Assembly (NCBI GenBank): GCA_037389465.1
Contig: JAZARR010000154.1
Span: forward strand, 124,001-188,000
Source: Baylisascaris procyonis
Lineage: Eukaryota; Nematoda; Chromadorea; Rhabditida; Ascarididae
DNA length: 64,000 nucleotides
Direction of reading: 5' to 3'
Shown: positions 25,373 through 39,400 of the stretch, in pieces
Numbering within the stretch: position 1 is the stretch's first letter
Layout: each line of letters starts with the position of its first letter
Translations under genes and position numbers: made by a program
Notes under the pieces: model-generated
What the model was told of the DNA's origin: nothing
Seen by the model: the letters and a program-made list of their open reading frames with translations, nothing else
Databases searched by the model: none

Positions 25373-28300
25373 TGCATTGAGATAGGAAGGAGCATATTGG
25401 TTGAAAGCACCGATTTTTTTCTCATCTTTTCCCAAAGTGAGGAATATTTCCCTATATGAGAGGGAAAAAATGATCTTTTCAGACTAATTTTCCACACTGA
25501 CGCTATCTGCGGCGTCAATGATGATGCCTGCTAGTAAATGAAGAGTTAAAAATGGTCGAAAGCAAGAATATATGTGGGAATAAGCTAAGACATCCGTCGT
25601 TCTCTTCCGAAAGCATCGCTTGTTTGTACAAAGGTAGCAGACGCTCACAATCGATCGTTTTGTATTGGCTGATTGTAGTGATTTCAACTAAAAGCAATGT
25701 AACATTTTCAACGCTATTCTCCCTTCTAGAATCTTTAAGAAAAATTTGAGTTGGCCATTGCGATTTGCTGGCTAGAAGGCGATATGCTGAAAACTTAGAT
25801 GGCCTTCGTCGGCACAATATAAACAGCATTCATAATGCTTCATAATTCAGACAACCTCGTCTACTTAGCGCAAAGGAATGTCACTATTTATAATCCCACA
25901 AATCCTATACAACGAATATAGAACAAAACTTTTCATAGAAAGCGAATAAAGAAATTCTTCAGAAATATAAAAAAAAAATTGGAATTCGGATTTTTTTGAA
26001 TTTCTGAAGATTTTCTTCGTACCAGACTCTGAAGATTTCCAACCCCATTTACCAACTATCAAAGCACTTAAGTTTGAAATTTTTTTCGAGAAGCATTCTG
26101 TGATAGCAGTTCAGATGAAGATACGATTTATTCGTCAAAAGTTTATTTTTTTATGTCAATTTATTGAGCGGAATAGAGGGAATATTGTCATAGCACACAA
26201 ATACTCGAAATTTGATGAAATAAACGATATTAATTAATTGCTGAAACTCATATTTACAAAAAAAGAATCGGAAAAATTCAAATCCTCATTAATTTCGAAA
26301 TTAGAAAGCAGAGAAAGGTTTTTCGAAATTACGAGAGAGGAGTTTTCAGTGGCTCATAAGATGTGTCACATGCAATATGGAAACAGATATTTCGTTTTCA
26401 AATCAATAACATATAGCACTACTAGAACTGGTTTGCGTCGAAATAAATTTTTATACTTTTAAGGTTACTTACGAGCGTTACAGGTGGTCCTTAGAATCTC
26501 TCATAACGGAAGTTGATGCCAATCGATCAAATAACTGATCAATTAAATATGACCCATTGTAGAACAACAACGCCTAGATGGTCGCCTAAGTAGTGTTATG
26601 CTGCTAAACTAACTTAACTCGATAAACGCTCTGCTTTTCAACCCGACAGCTTACTTCGGATTGAAATTTCATTCGTCGCCGAGAACGGACTTGACCAAGT
26701 GGAAAACGCTTTTTTCAACGCTAAAATGCATTTAGGTCTTGACGACTTTGAACTTCAATGAGGTAATGTAAAGCTCTGTTAGCACATTCTGTTCAACGGT
26801 AGTAGAACAACACACTTTTTTTTATGTGGGTAGTTCAATGGCTCTCGTAGAATCAGGCAATTCTTATCTCTGTTAGTATTGGCAGTCAGTTGTTAAAACA
26901 TCTTTTCTTGGTTGGAAAACAGCATCACATTCCTCCATTTGTAACAGTGGACACTGAGACTTCTCGGCATTCTCACTCTCTGCCACAGTGTTTTGTACTT
27001 CCGATGAGTTGTCATGAAGTTCATCTCGCTTCCGTGGTCTCTATCTTCCCTATGTATAATAACCAAAAATTTTCATCAAGTGGTCACTGCAACGAAAGCA
27101 ATGGGCTTTATGACGGTATTGTTAATTGTGAGTGGGATATGTAGCAAGTAAATAATACGAAATTCGAAAAAAACACGTAGGTTTTTAAACGCTCATTATG
27201 TGAGCATCACGTGAGCATTGTTTATTCTATTGTATCGCGTTATTTTGACTCTGTGTTTACTTTGAACATTGAGTGAAGAAAACGAAAGAACTGAACAACG
27301 ATCCCTGTTCCGCAGTCCGTTATCTATGCACTCGAAAAAAAATTGAAAACACATATCGGCGGCGGAATCCGCTTGAGATTAGCAATTCTGATGAATTTTT
27401 TCTTTGTAGTGCATTCTGCACCCTATCGAAGTCTAACTCCACTATTTTTTCCGGCTTGCAAGCCTCGCGCTAGTCGACTCCTCAAAATTTGGTAAATCAC
27501 CACTTCAAGTTCTTTACACAAATTTATAAGATAAATGAAAAACCAACAAACGTTAGAGAATAAAATATTAATGTTCACAAATGGGTATGAACGGATTTTA
27601 CATAAACGAAAAACACGAATCTTGAATGGATGGGAACACTTCAATCAGTTCATCTCATCCCAGCCCTCTCTCCTGTCGTCGTTTTGATTATTAATACCAT
27701 AATTCCATGAGTACATTGAACTTCTGAAAGGTTTCAACGATCACCGCATTAATCTAACTTCTCGTAGGTCTCCGTAAGATGGAAGTTCCCGTATGAAATT
27801 GCATGGGTGGACAATTTCGATATTGCATGCTCACCTTGAAACCTCGTCGTTATCACAGTGCTATCTAGTTATTATCATTAGCTTTCCAATGTCTTATCCA
27901 CAAATCCTATTGTAGTAGAGTTCAATATTCTAAAATATAGATACTGTAGTACAATAAAATAGGTATACAGTTTAATAACCGAAGTATGAAACCCTCCTGA
28001 ATGACACAATGAAATAAATATTTGATGGTAAAAAAATGATAAAGTTGATAAAAAGCACTAAAAGGAAGCGAGAGTAAGAGAGAATACCGACCGTCACAAA
28101 ACGAATGTTGCGAAGTGCTGATGCAAATGTACACAAATTGATCATTGCCGATTACAAAATGCACGTCCACCTGTCATTCATATATATGAAGCGCGATTGC
28201 ATAAAAGCATATCAACCATTCATTGCTCAATAGTGTTTAAAGTAAGAGAAATCCGAGTTTATGATAGAAAAACTAAAGTCTACATTTGGCTAACGATCCT

Positions 28301-28545
28301 ATGTGCTCAGCCGGGGAGAGTAAATGACAACTATACTCCTCTTCACCACCCATCCCTTCAAAAAAATTTAAAGCGAAATAAATCTTTTTTATGTCGACAA
28401 TTCTCTTAAACGACGTTTCAAGAACGTGCTTTTAATGCTCCTGCAATAAGGGTTATTTGCTTTTGCAAATCTGTTTCATAGAACACCACGCCAATGCCAC
28501 GCTTATATTCACGTGTGTACTTATCGACCCGAAATTTTCAACTGG

Positions 28546-28562
28546 TGGGCGGGGGGGGGGGA
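28546..28562 (+). repeat. Poly-G run
   Basis: gtgggc is followed by eleven consecutive G in the intergenic region between BCKDHA copies 3 and 2. Such a run is prone to assembly error. Confidence 0.8.
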
Positions 28563-31500
28563 GGCTCCGAAGCTAAAATCGCAGAATTGGTAGTATAAGG
28601 TCCACCATGGCGTGTGAAGGGAGTTTTAACATAGACCGTTAAAGAGGAAAAAGCTGCATGCTCGCAGCAAAGCGAATCCTCCGTCGGAGATTTGTGTGAT
28701 CGACTAGATCAGTTAAAATATGGAGGTGAAATGAGGATGGTGAGATAAGCGGGATACGAAAGCCCATATCCTGCTGGCTCATTTGGCACATTTCTCCGCT
28801 TGCAAATTAGTGCTGAACATATAGGAAGCCATTCATTAGCAATGAACAGAGACAATCGCATCAGTCAGTCCCATCAACGACGGCATATGAATGCGGTAAT
28901 GCTCAACTCAATTACAACATCACATGCAAGTGGAAGCCGGCTGCCATCAAGTTTTTTTTTTATTCCACAAAATAACAACATTGGAATCAAGCGCAAATGT
29001 CGCAATAGTGAAAATAAGTTGAAAACAATTTAACAGTGTAATTTCGAGTAATACTAGTTATCAATTGCACTCCTCATCCATACAACGAAATTGAACGATA
29101 ATACGATGGTGAAAATGATAAATTTGCATCTCTGAAAAATATAGATCATCTTCAAATTGTGTAAAGGCATTATTTTTTTAACTGCCCCTTGAAAACCGCT
29201 GAGTGTGTTCGAAAAAAAGCGGAAAATTTCGCTGCGATGATTACCTTATCGAATGAAAATCATGTTCAAGGCAAAGACTTCAATTTTCCAAAAACGGAAA
29301 CGATCTTTTGAGGGTCAGCGAGCAAGTCTTCAAACGTCCCCTCCCCCCCTCACCAAGCTACTTGACAACTTTCAACTGGAAACGCAGCTAACTGCGCAAG
29401 AAACTTGAATATATCAGACAAGGAAAAACATTCAAAGTCCGACAAGGTCGATTCGCCGAGAACAGATCTTTGATTGTTGTGTATGGCACCAATCGATGAA
29501 ATTTAGTGACCTCTAAATGCCCGAATTCGATAAATTACAGTGCCCTAAGAAGTTGGAATTTTTTTGCTGTGGAGACTAAGTTATGATCACCCGAAAATCG
29601 TACTGAAAACCTCCATTATTTTCGTTTTAAGCAATTTTCCAAAAAACTTTTTCCGAAATTTTCCTGTATTTTTACAAGACTTTTGAAAATCAAGACCCAT
29701 GCATACTATGGGGTTACGAACTTTTTGCGGCCTGTTCGATCTTGCAGAAAAAATTAAATGTTTCGAGGGTTTTAAACGATGAAAACACGAAAAAAATATT
29801 CCCGACCTGAAAAAGATTTTCCTGAAAAAACTTTTGGGTCAAAAATTCCATCAAACGTTCATCAAATCAAAAATAATGAAAAAAAAAACGTCTTATAGAA
29901 CGATGACAAATGCAGCCTCAGTCACTTTAAAACTATCATTGGTAGCTTGCAAGAAGTAAGCGATGTGGAAATCACATTCTGTGGAACTGAAACTTATCTT
30001 TCTTTTAGAAACTTTCATTAAAAACTTTACGAAGGACAATGGGATAAAATGTAACGTTATGTAAGCAGAGGAGAATTCTTCATATAAAAAGAGGGCCATA
30101 AATTATTGATTTTGATGAGAATTGGACGTATTGGAAAGGTTTCCATAGAAAATCCGATTGAAGTAATCCCTAATCCGAAGAAAATAATGTGAAAATTTCA
30201 ATTTCCCTGTGGATTGATAAAAATGGGTTTCATATTTACATCAATAGTTGAGATCATCTTCATCTTAGAGACAGTTAAGCACAACTGATTTTGAACGAAC
30301 TTTCCATCCTCCGAGCATTAACATATACCAAAATGACAGCACATCGTAACAAGCAGAGTGCGCAATCAATATTCACCACCCACATTGGCGTCTCAGGCGC
30401 AACTTGGCGCATTCGTGGAAACCTTTAGGGAAAGGAATTTCCACGAGTTTTTGATCATCAATTTCTGAATCATCCAATTCTTGAATAACAGTTAAAGGAT
30501 TTAATTCGTAGTTCTGCAATGATTAAGCAGTTCTAAAATAGTTTTTTTAAGCGAAGTCAACCAAATGTATAAAAAACTTGGTGACTTCACCAAAAGTCTC
30601 TAGTGAAAATCTAATAAAAATTAGTTGATCTCCTTTCCAAGATATTTTTAGTGCAGGGTCGCGTTCTCTTTTCCTCTAACCTTTTACCGGTCAAACGCAT
30701 CTCACTCCCTTCAATTATAAAAAGTGTTAATGATATCTCCGACCCTTATTCTCTTCCGCTTGCTTCCTCCTTCGCAAGTTCACAACTTTATTTTAAATTA
30801 CAATCCTTTGCAATTCTTCATCGAGTATTATAAATGGCAGAAAAAATGAAACAAATGTAAATTAGGGAATAACATACTGATTGCATAAAGAAGGATTCTG
30901 ACAGTTTTCAATTGCACAATCTGAATTATAAACTGCAATCACTAATTTAAGATTAGAAATTCTCTTTAGCTCCTAAGACTCCTAAAAGTCTAAATCCAAT
31001 TACATTACACTTCGAAGATAAAAATTATTCACAGAAGTGAGAAGTTATATCCAAAATGAGATGCAAAGTTGCGAAGAGTAAAACAAAAAAGTTACAAATA
31101 GCAACAATGTATATGGTGCATATATTGTTAAAATTCAATAAAAGCGATCATTAAAATAAGCTGCAAAAAGAATGTAAATCATAAAAGAGGGATGACCTAT
31201 GAAATATGAATTCCCCTTCCACTCCTCCAAATAAGACAAATTTCTGTGATCTCAAATTTTTGCAAGAGAGTATTTTTTATCTTTGCCTTTAGAAACTAAC
31301 GACGATGTGTTCTAGTTTAGAAATTCTATTTTAAATTATTTAATCTATTGCTAAGTTTATTGCTGTTACTGCTATGTTGAAATGAATGAGCGATAATGGA
31401 AATCCTAAAAGTGAAAAACTAATTAAAAAAGAGATTGCGATCATTCTAGTTGCAATGCATTTCAAACTATACTTTCCAATTTCAAATTATGCAGAAAAAT

Positions 31501-32479
31501 TTCTTCCTCAGACTAAACATCACTTTCATGCTGCCAGCAATCTTTTTCCCGACAATAAATTACATCATCGATATTCGGTGCGACCTCAGAAGACTCTCTC
31601 CCTCTCTCTCTCTCGATCTACAGTTATTGTTTGATGATGCGTTGCTCACTGGAGCAAGGAACACTCCAACAGTAGTTGAAGGAACAACCTAAGTTTGAGG
31701 CTCGACTTTCTTCCTTTCTCTTTCCGGTCAAAAATCAACTCAGAAGCTTCGCCTCTATAAAGCTCATTTCTACTCGATTACCTACCTCCTCAACTGAATA
31801 TGACGAATGAGCACAGACATAGTAGCTAAACTATCGACTTTTATACATTTTCCTAACCTTAAAACTTCTATATTGAAATGAAAATATAATAACTCAAATA
31901 TCAGGAAATTCTATCGAATAAAAAGAACTGCTAGCTTCGCGTAAAATAATACAAATGAAATTCATTGAAAAATCAATAATAAATTCAGTGCAAAAAGAAA
32001 GCACAGAAATTTAGAAATAAACAAAGACTAAAAGTGATAATAGAAACCACAGCAAAATTTTACGACTATTTCATCGTGGATCATATTTGCAGAAACGTAA
32101 AGTCTGAAAAATATTGACGAATATAAGACCACAAAACTTCCGATAACGACGGAAATAACTAACAGGAGTGATCTCGTTCCTTTTAATCCACACTCTTCGG
32201 CTGCATTGTATGAAACTCGCTGTGATAGACAAATTCATAACGAACATGACTAGACATTATTCCTTCTAAATAATTATGGTTTTCATTGGAACGCATTACT
32301 GTTGCACAGATCCAAAACGTTCCAGGATTGCATTCCAGAAAATAAAATAAAGGCAGTCAAAGAATGGTTCCAGAAAACAATTGATGACCTGGGATTCGCT
32401 TAAGATCATTTAATTGGGCAACCTAGAAACAGGTATCGTGTCCACTGACGTCATACATCGATCACCTTGCGCATCTGGC

Positions 32480-35400
32480 TTATTCTCTTTGATGCATCAC
32501 ACCAAATTGTTCTAATGGATAATGCTCCGCGTAATGCTGCAAATGCTCGTCAAGTTGCTTTTGTTGCTCGATCAGATTTAGCGGTTTTATCTGAAAAGCT
32601 CTCATTAAGATAAATATCTGAACCCATAGCAAAAAAATCAAACTTGCTCGGAGAGATGAGCTTAATAATTTCGTTACGTAGAGAACACATTGCATTACCT
32701 CCACGGCATAAATTTTCTGCGTAAATGAAATTTTCCGCACTTCTTATCAAGCTTCTAAAAAAAAATAAAGCTGATTATTGATAACTACTCAAATGATCCC
32801 TGAATGATAAACAAAGAAAAGTAGGAGAAAACAGAACAGAAGTGAGTGAAAAACAAAACAAACTTTATAAACATCCTCGAACATTTCGCGTGGACTCAAC
32901 ATTTGTACTTTTTCGGCCTCACTGAACGCTATTAGAACCTCTTTTCGCATCTAAAAGCAAACCCCATTAAGGTAGATTTAAGATGGCGTTTTATTAAAAT
33001 GACTTGGACAAGAGGCGATCGTCGAATGGGCGATGGTAATGCAGCTTCGTCAGCTTCCATCCAAAGATCTACTAAACCATATTCGGAGCTATGAGCCTTG
33101 TAAGGTGAAATTCATTAATTCCTCTGTGAGTCCATTATATCACACCTAACGAAGCACATAAGGATGCATTTGTGCTATGATGAGACAGGACACCTTAAAC
33201 GTTTTATCAAGTAGTGAAAAGAGGCGAATAAGAAGTAGCGGGAAGGAGCACATAATAAGGCCGAAGGGGATATAAAAAAATTCACGTATCACTTTCCAAT
33301 GTCTTCTAACACATGCTATTAAAAGTAAGAGCAGTTCCTGCGCTTCCTCCCAACCTTTCATCACAGCTTCCATTAGAACAAGAAGCTGAATCCGAGCTTT
33401 GGGAGGTGTTTCAATCATCCAGTCATTAAAGGCAGTAAGTAAGGCTACAAAGTGACATCTGAGATAAAACCCAGATCCTAACAAATTGTTCTACGAACAG
33501 CTTTATTCCATCCTCCCCTTCTTCCCTCACGCTCTTTAAATAATAAAATAACCGCTCAGGAGCAAAGAATGGATTGCAAAGATCTTCCATAATGCGTAAA
33601 AAATCCCAAACCCAAACACGTGAACCTTTAGAAGAAAAGAAATTGAGTGTCATGATCGCCTCCCCTTAGACCTTTTCTGCTCCCATCACATCCTTTCACC
33701 ACTAAACGGAGCTGACAGTTGAGCACAAAGCTCACCTTCTTCTGCCACTCGGCCTCTTCGTCTTCTTTCCACCAGCCTTTGTCAATAAGATAAGTACGAA
33801 ATCGTGTGATCGGATGCTCTTTTTTATTCCAGATTTTGACTTCATCCGCTGATCTGAAAATGAGTTCAATATAAAGACTCTCCTTAAGGTCGAGTGAAGT
33901 TAGGAGAAAGGCTTCTACGATAAAGACTACAAGGAACACCAACGAATTCAGTTTTGTAATCAAGTTAACAAAGCATATTCGGCAATAGTACTTTCGCGCT
34001 CTCTCTTCCTTTTCCCTCTCCATCTGCCTGCCTCTCTCCCGCAAAAATTTCCCTCTCAAGCGCGAAAAACTATGCATATATCCACTTAAAATTCTTCAAT
34101 AATTGATATCTTCACCCGCACCTGTGTGAGTATATCACCTTCCCCTTCCTTACTTCAGTAAAACTAGTTTCAAATTGTGGAGTATAGCAGACGCATGTAG
34201 AGAAGCAAAACTTTATATCTGATATCATAAAAAGTTGCGTTCACATTCAAACGCTAGATTATGCCATCACTGCTCCCCACCAGCCAACAACTAGGATATC
34301 CGCCAAAAATGAGCGTAACCTTTTAATTCTTCGAATATTTCAGTCATAACAAGCAAAAAATGCAAGCATCATGAAAACAAAAGTTTTTTGTGTCGTCTTT
34401 TTTTAAGTGAAGTCCTTAAATAACGGCAAAAATTCTCAAGAAAGAGTAATCAACAATAAAAACAAGGGGTTTCTATTCTAGGAAACAAGGTATTTAGGTG
34501 TATGCAACTAATAATGGTATTACAGCAATGCTTTTTTTGGGAAATTAGATAAACGTTTTTAAACACCAAAAGCATAACTCCGTTTCACTTCTTGTGAGAT
34601 TGATGTTCTTTTATATGAATCGGAACGCCTATAACAAATCGCTATAATAATAACGCCTATAACATCCCTTGACCTTTCCTTGGCGAGAACGTTTATAATA
34701 AATCGATCCACAAAAAATCCATAAAGAAGTGCCGATCCCTTTCGTTCCGAAAAACTGTACTCCAATTTAATTTTGTTTTCAAACCAAACAATATCAAAAA
34801 GTACTGTTATCACTTTCTCTCGTGAAACATCTATCAAACGCTTTAAAAAGAGGATTTTGTTATTGTTTAGATTAATTACGAACTTGGTTCTGTGAGAGAA
34901 TATTTATGAGCAGAATGTAAGGAACGCATTTTCTTGTAAAGGGTGAATAAGTTTCAACTTTATATATTGAAACACAACTTGTGAAAAAAAGTCCAACATC
35001 AACTAAAGGCCATCAAAGTTGAGATCGAGCTTCACATTAGCAACATTCAAGTGCGATAGCCGAGATCGCCCAAATGAAAACATAAAGAGCTTCTCAGATA
35101 CCTATAAGCTGTTGAGTCATCTGACGTCGAATGATGCCCGATTCGATAGGTCATTGCTTCGATCAAGACTGGCTCATTTTGCAACGCCACTTCGCGTGCC
35201 AGTTTGGTTGCATTATAGACCGCAAAGAAATCATTGCCATCCACACTGCAATTTTATATTCCCGCTGCTTCAGACTTAATTACTCTTTTTTTAGCGTTCG
35301 CCTAATTGTTTCAACAATGAATGCGCTCATTGTTCACGGTGCAATATATTCCGAGTATTTAATGACACGTTTAGATAGTCTGTCACACGATATTGCCACC

Positions 35401-36413
35401 CTCGGCTGTCAGGTGTGTCTGCTTTAGCACGTCGTCGAGACTAAAACGGATGTTTCACTTCCAAATGCTTTTCTATTCAGCAGCAATATAAGCTTTGCTA
35501 CACGCCCATGTCCCTACCACAAAACGTACCCACTGGATGAAACTAGCATGCATCTGCCTCAATCGCTCCCCCTCCTCCCCCCCCGCATTTTCACAGAAAG
35601 TTATTCTTTAACATTTGCCCGTAATCAATGTTTCGAAAATAATTGAATTGAAATTGCACAATTTGATTAAAGAACCACTGTTCCAATGAACATTATTAAC
35701 GTCGATGCTCACTCATTTAACAAATAAAATTGGCAACGCGACTCAAAAAACACATTTTTAAACGAACTTTATGTTGAAGTTAAATAAATAAAAAAGAAAT
35801 AACAGCAATAAAAAACATTCACATCAAAACATTTACCCTTAAAAAAAGTGTTTTTGAATATATTTTTATATACCAAAAATTCCACTTGAAATCACATAGC
35901 AAAATTAGAGGAAATTATAATGAAAATTCAATTTCTATTCAAAAATAATTGAGGCTTATTATCAAATAATCAACGACTATCAACGAGTAGTGTACTCTTC
36001 AAATGCAGCACTGCTTCCCAAACGGTTAAAGCTAAGGAGAACAGACGCAAACACTACCTGCTCATTAACATAATTATAGCCAATAACTAATGCGAAAGTG
36101 CATTTATTATAACGGATCACCCGAATAGCACAATAGCACAAATGGGTTTACTTTTATGAATATTCTAATGACCAATAACCTGAAACCTATGAGCTCTACT
36201 TGTTACCCATCAACTTCATTGATGCAGCGATCGTACATTCAATGATGCAGGATTTCTTAAGTAGGACTGCTAATTTACTTGAGTATCTCAGATTCTCACT
36301 AATGCTAATAATGAAATAAAATGCGAAGTATCGCTGAAATCGTTAAATTCTAAAATAAAGAGCAACATAAAAACTCTTAGAACGAGTTTTGAAAAAATGA
36401 GCTTTCTGGGCTC

Positions 36414-36475
<62 letters not shown>

Positions 36476-39400
36476 TATATACAGTGTACACACAAAGGGA
36501 CATATTTGCGTCCATGCAAAAACATTTGCGTAACACGCAAGCAAACGGACGTGCAGACTGAGCATAATTACTGTGCCCCGCGGTGCAATACAAAAATGCG
36601 CAATGACATTGAATGATTACCCTCCCCTTTCTCCTGTCATTCCCCAACGGCTTGCATACGACGAAGGTAATATACTCACTTCGATTCAGTCTTTCCAAAT
36701 GCAATGCAACTAAAGTGAACTTACCGTATCGTTTTTATTCCATAGCCAGGCCCCTTGCCAGCAATACCATCACCGCCATACTGCTCACTGGTAGGTGTGC
36801 TGATCGCATAGCCATTATTGCGACAGAAGAAGATCACTGGACACCTCTTAACAATATCCCAATAAGATACCAAATTCATTTAAATAAACAGATATCAATT
36901 TATCGAATATGCAAGATCGAGATGACCTCAGCAACGGGAATTCTCCGTGATTTATCCCATCTGTTAGCCGACTTGCCAAGCTAAAAAGGAAGAACAAAGT
37001 CTCTGAAATCCTAATATTCATCTCACTTCCTCCTTCTCCCTGTTCATGGTCATCACTAGCACAACAGAAATATAAGCGGTTGACTCAATATTTTTGGCAG
37101 CGAATTTCATTTCTCTTGCATAAAAAACTCCACTTCTAAAACGAAACATCAGTTCAATGAAGTACCGAAGTTAAAGCAATGTGGTATTTTAGCGGTGCTT
37201 AAAAGAGTACACCCATCTTCCTGGAACACTACTTCTCTGTACTACCTCATAAGTCTTACCAGTGTGCTGGCAAAGTTGAGTGCAGCATGAGCATCTCCTT
37301 CCGATGCGGCACCGTCCCCAAAGTATACGACCACAATGCGTCCATTCTCGGCCCTTAAATATCGTTATCAAAAGCATGACATTTCAATTTTATGTCTAAT
37401 ATGAATACTGACAAGGATGGAAATTCGCTCTGGCCAATACAAGAGAAGGTGGCAATCCTATTGTACGCCAAGATTTCGCGACGAATAAAACTCAGTGCCA
37501 CGACTGTCTCCTCACTTACAGTATAGAATCCACTTCTACGATACTGCAAATTCTTGCAATGAAGTTGCCAACATTCATGGCTTAAATGCGCAAACATTTC
37601 TTGACTATAAAGCAAATCCAGATGCATAGTCAATTCTGATGGCTGTTAAGACTGCATTTTCAGCTCGCATAAACACACTGCCGATCATTATGTTTCACAC
37701 TATTTATATATCTGCAACTAAGGTCACATATCTATCTGATGACGTCTCCTCGTTGGACCTACAGACGAATTTCTGTAAAAAACATATGCAAAGGTAAAGG
37801 GAATTAACTGGGTGGACAGCCTGTTGACTTGCAAGAACAATACGCAAACACCAAAATGATATCTAAATATAGAGTTCATGTGTCAGTGAGGGTCTCCAGT
37901 TGTACACTGGTTTCAATCTTCTATATAGTGGAAAAGTGGGCATCACAAGCTGTATTTATGCTCCTCACAGATGAGATATAGGTGTTGCACTCTTCAGAAT
38001 GAGACTGAATCGTAAAATTGCAGATAACGATTTGATCGAATGAGGCAGCTACTATATATTGATTAGTCTCCTATTTTAACAGATAAGATGAACAACTATT
38101 TAGAACAGAAAGGCGTGTTCATTTCGAATTTATTTAAAGCTAACCTTTTGAAGGCGTAGGCCGATCCAACGGCTTGAGGTATTTGAGTGGCCAACGGCGA
38201 GGAGATTGCCACAAAATTATGTTCCAAAGAACCATAATGCACTGGCATTTGCTTCCCCTTTCCTGCAACCACACTCAGTTCTTTCTGAGCATCACCACTC
38301 CTAAAGTACCGTATTTTCTCGAATATAAGCTCTCTTTAACCACCTATATGAACAATGATCACTTTAAGAAACGTTACATCAAAAGGAGATGGAAAAGGAG
38401 TTGGCAGGAGGCTTCGGGACTACAGGGAACTCAGCCATAATCAGATGGAAAGTTTTACAAACAAGCACAAGAAAGACTGGAATCGAAAAATATTGAATCG
38501 AATAGAAAAACAACCCCGACATATAAACTTCCGATGTCTTTTTCAACCACATAGGCGATCATAAGAGGTTGTCATCTGTGATCGACAAGATTAGACCATT
38601 CTAAACAATTTTATCATGAAATTTCTAATTCACAAAATAAGAAATCATTCTGGCAATTTGCCAATTATTGGCCTCAAATTTTAATCAACAACACTCAACC
38701 AAAACAACCCAGCATTAAGGACAGGGGCTGTGACTGGAATAGAAAATACCAAAAAGCAATATCCTTAACCATCACAAATGATCCTTTAATATGTTCCCAC
38801 AATGTGAAATGATTTCTCGCAATGCCGAAAGTACGAGAAAATCGATACCGATGTCCTTTGCATTCCCATAACATTGGTTGATGAAGTTATGAAGCGAGAA
38901 TCCCCTCCACATCAATACACCTGCTTCTCGATATTGCGCATAAACGAGATCATCATCCTGTAAAGCTGCTGCCGATCCTATGTGACTTGCCTGCAAATCA
39001 ACCGAAGCCATCACCATTCAGGTTCCGGAAATTGAATCATTTCTGGAAGTTGACCATCAACCTCTCGTTAAAATATGCGACTTTCACAAAAATTTACGAA
39101 AAATAGTAACCTGCCATAAAATCCCGAGTTGGATATTCGAGGTGTTTCCTGGGATTTTGGGCAAGTGAGTGCAGCTTTACTGAGATTTTCTTGCAGCGAA
39201 GATTAATTATGCTCTGAAGATTTCAGCAGAATGCAACAACCATATACAACATCCCAAAATTGTGAAAATAAATCATTTTCCCCACTTTGCTGGCACATGG
39301 AAGAGTCGTTAACAAAGGAAATCTTGTTAAGGTGGGAACTACTTTCTTGCACAAAGGTTTATAATTAACGAGGCGTTGGAAACGAGATTTGTTAAAAGGA

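Larger units (their letters stand above)
24882..32479. other. Intergenic region between BCKDHA copies 3 and 2
   Basis: 7.6 kb with no recognisable gene. It contains the hairpin at 25.33 kb, the poly-G run at 28.55 kb and a CT-rich run at about 31.6 kb. Open frames of 60-104 codons occur on both strands but have no splice context or family resemblance. Confidence 0.5.

Noticed and set aside
33146..34077. Several 75-149 codon minus-strand frames within BCKDHA copy 3.
   Set aside because: They are intron read-through around exon 9 (33736-33853); the extra residues have no family match.
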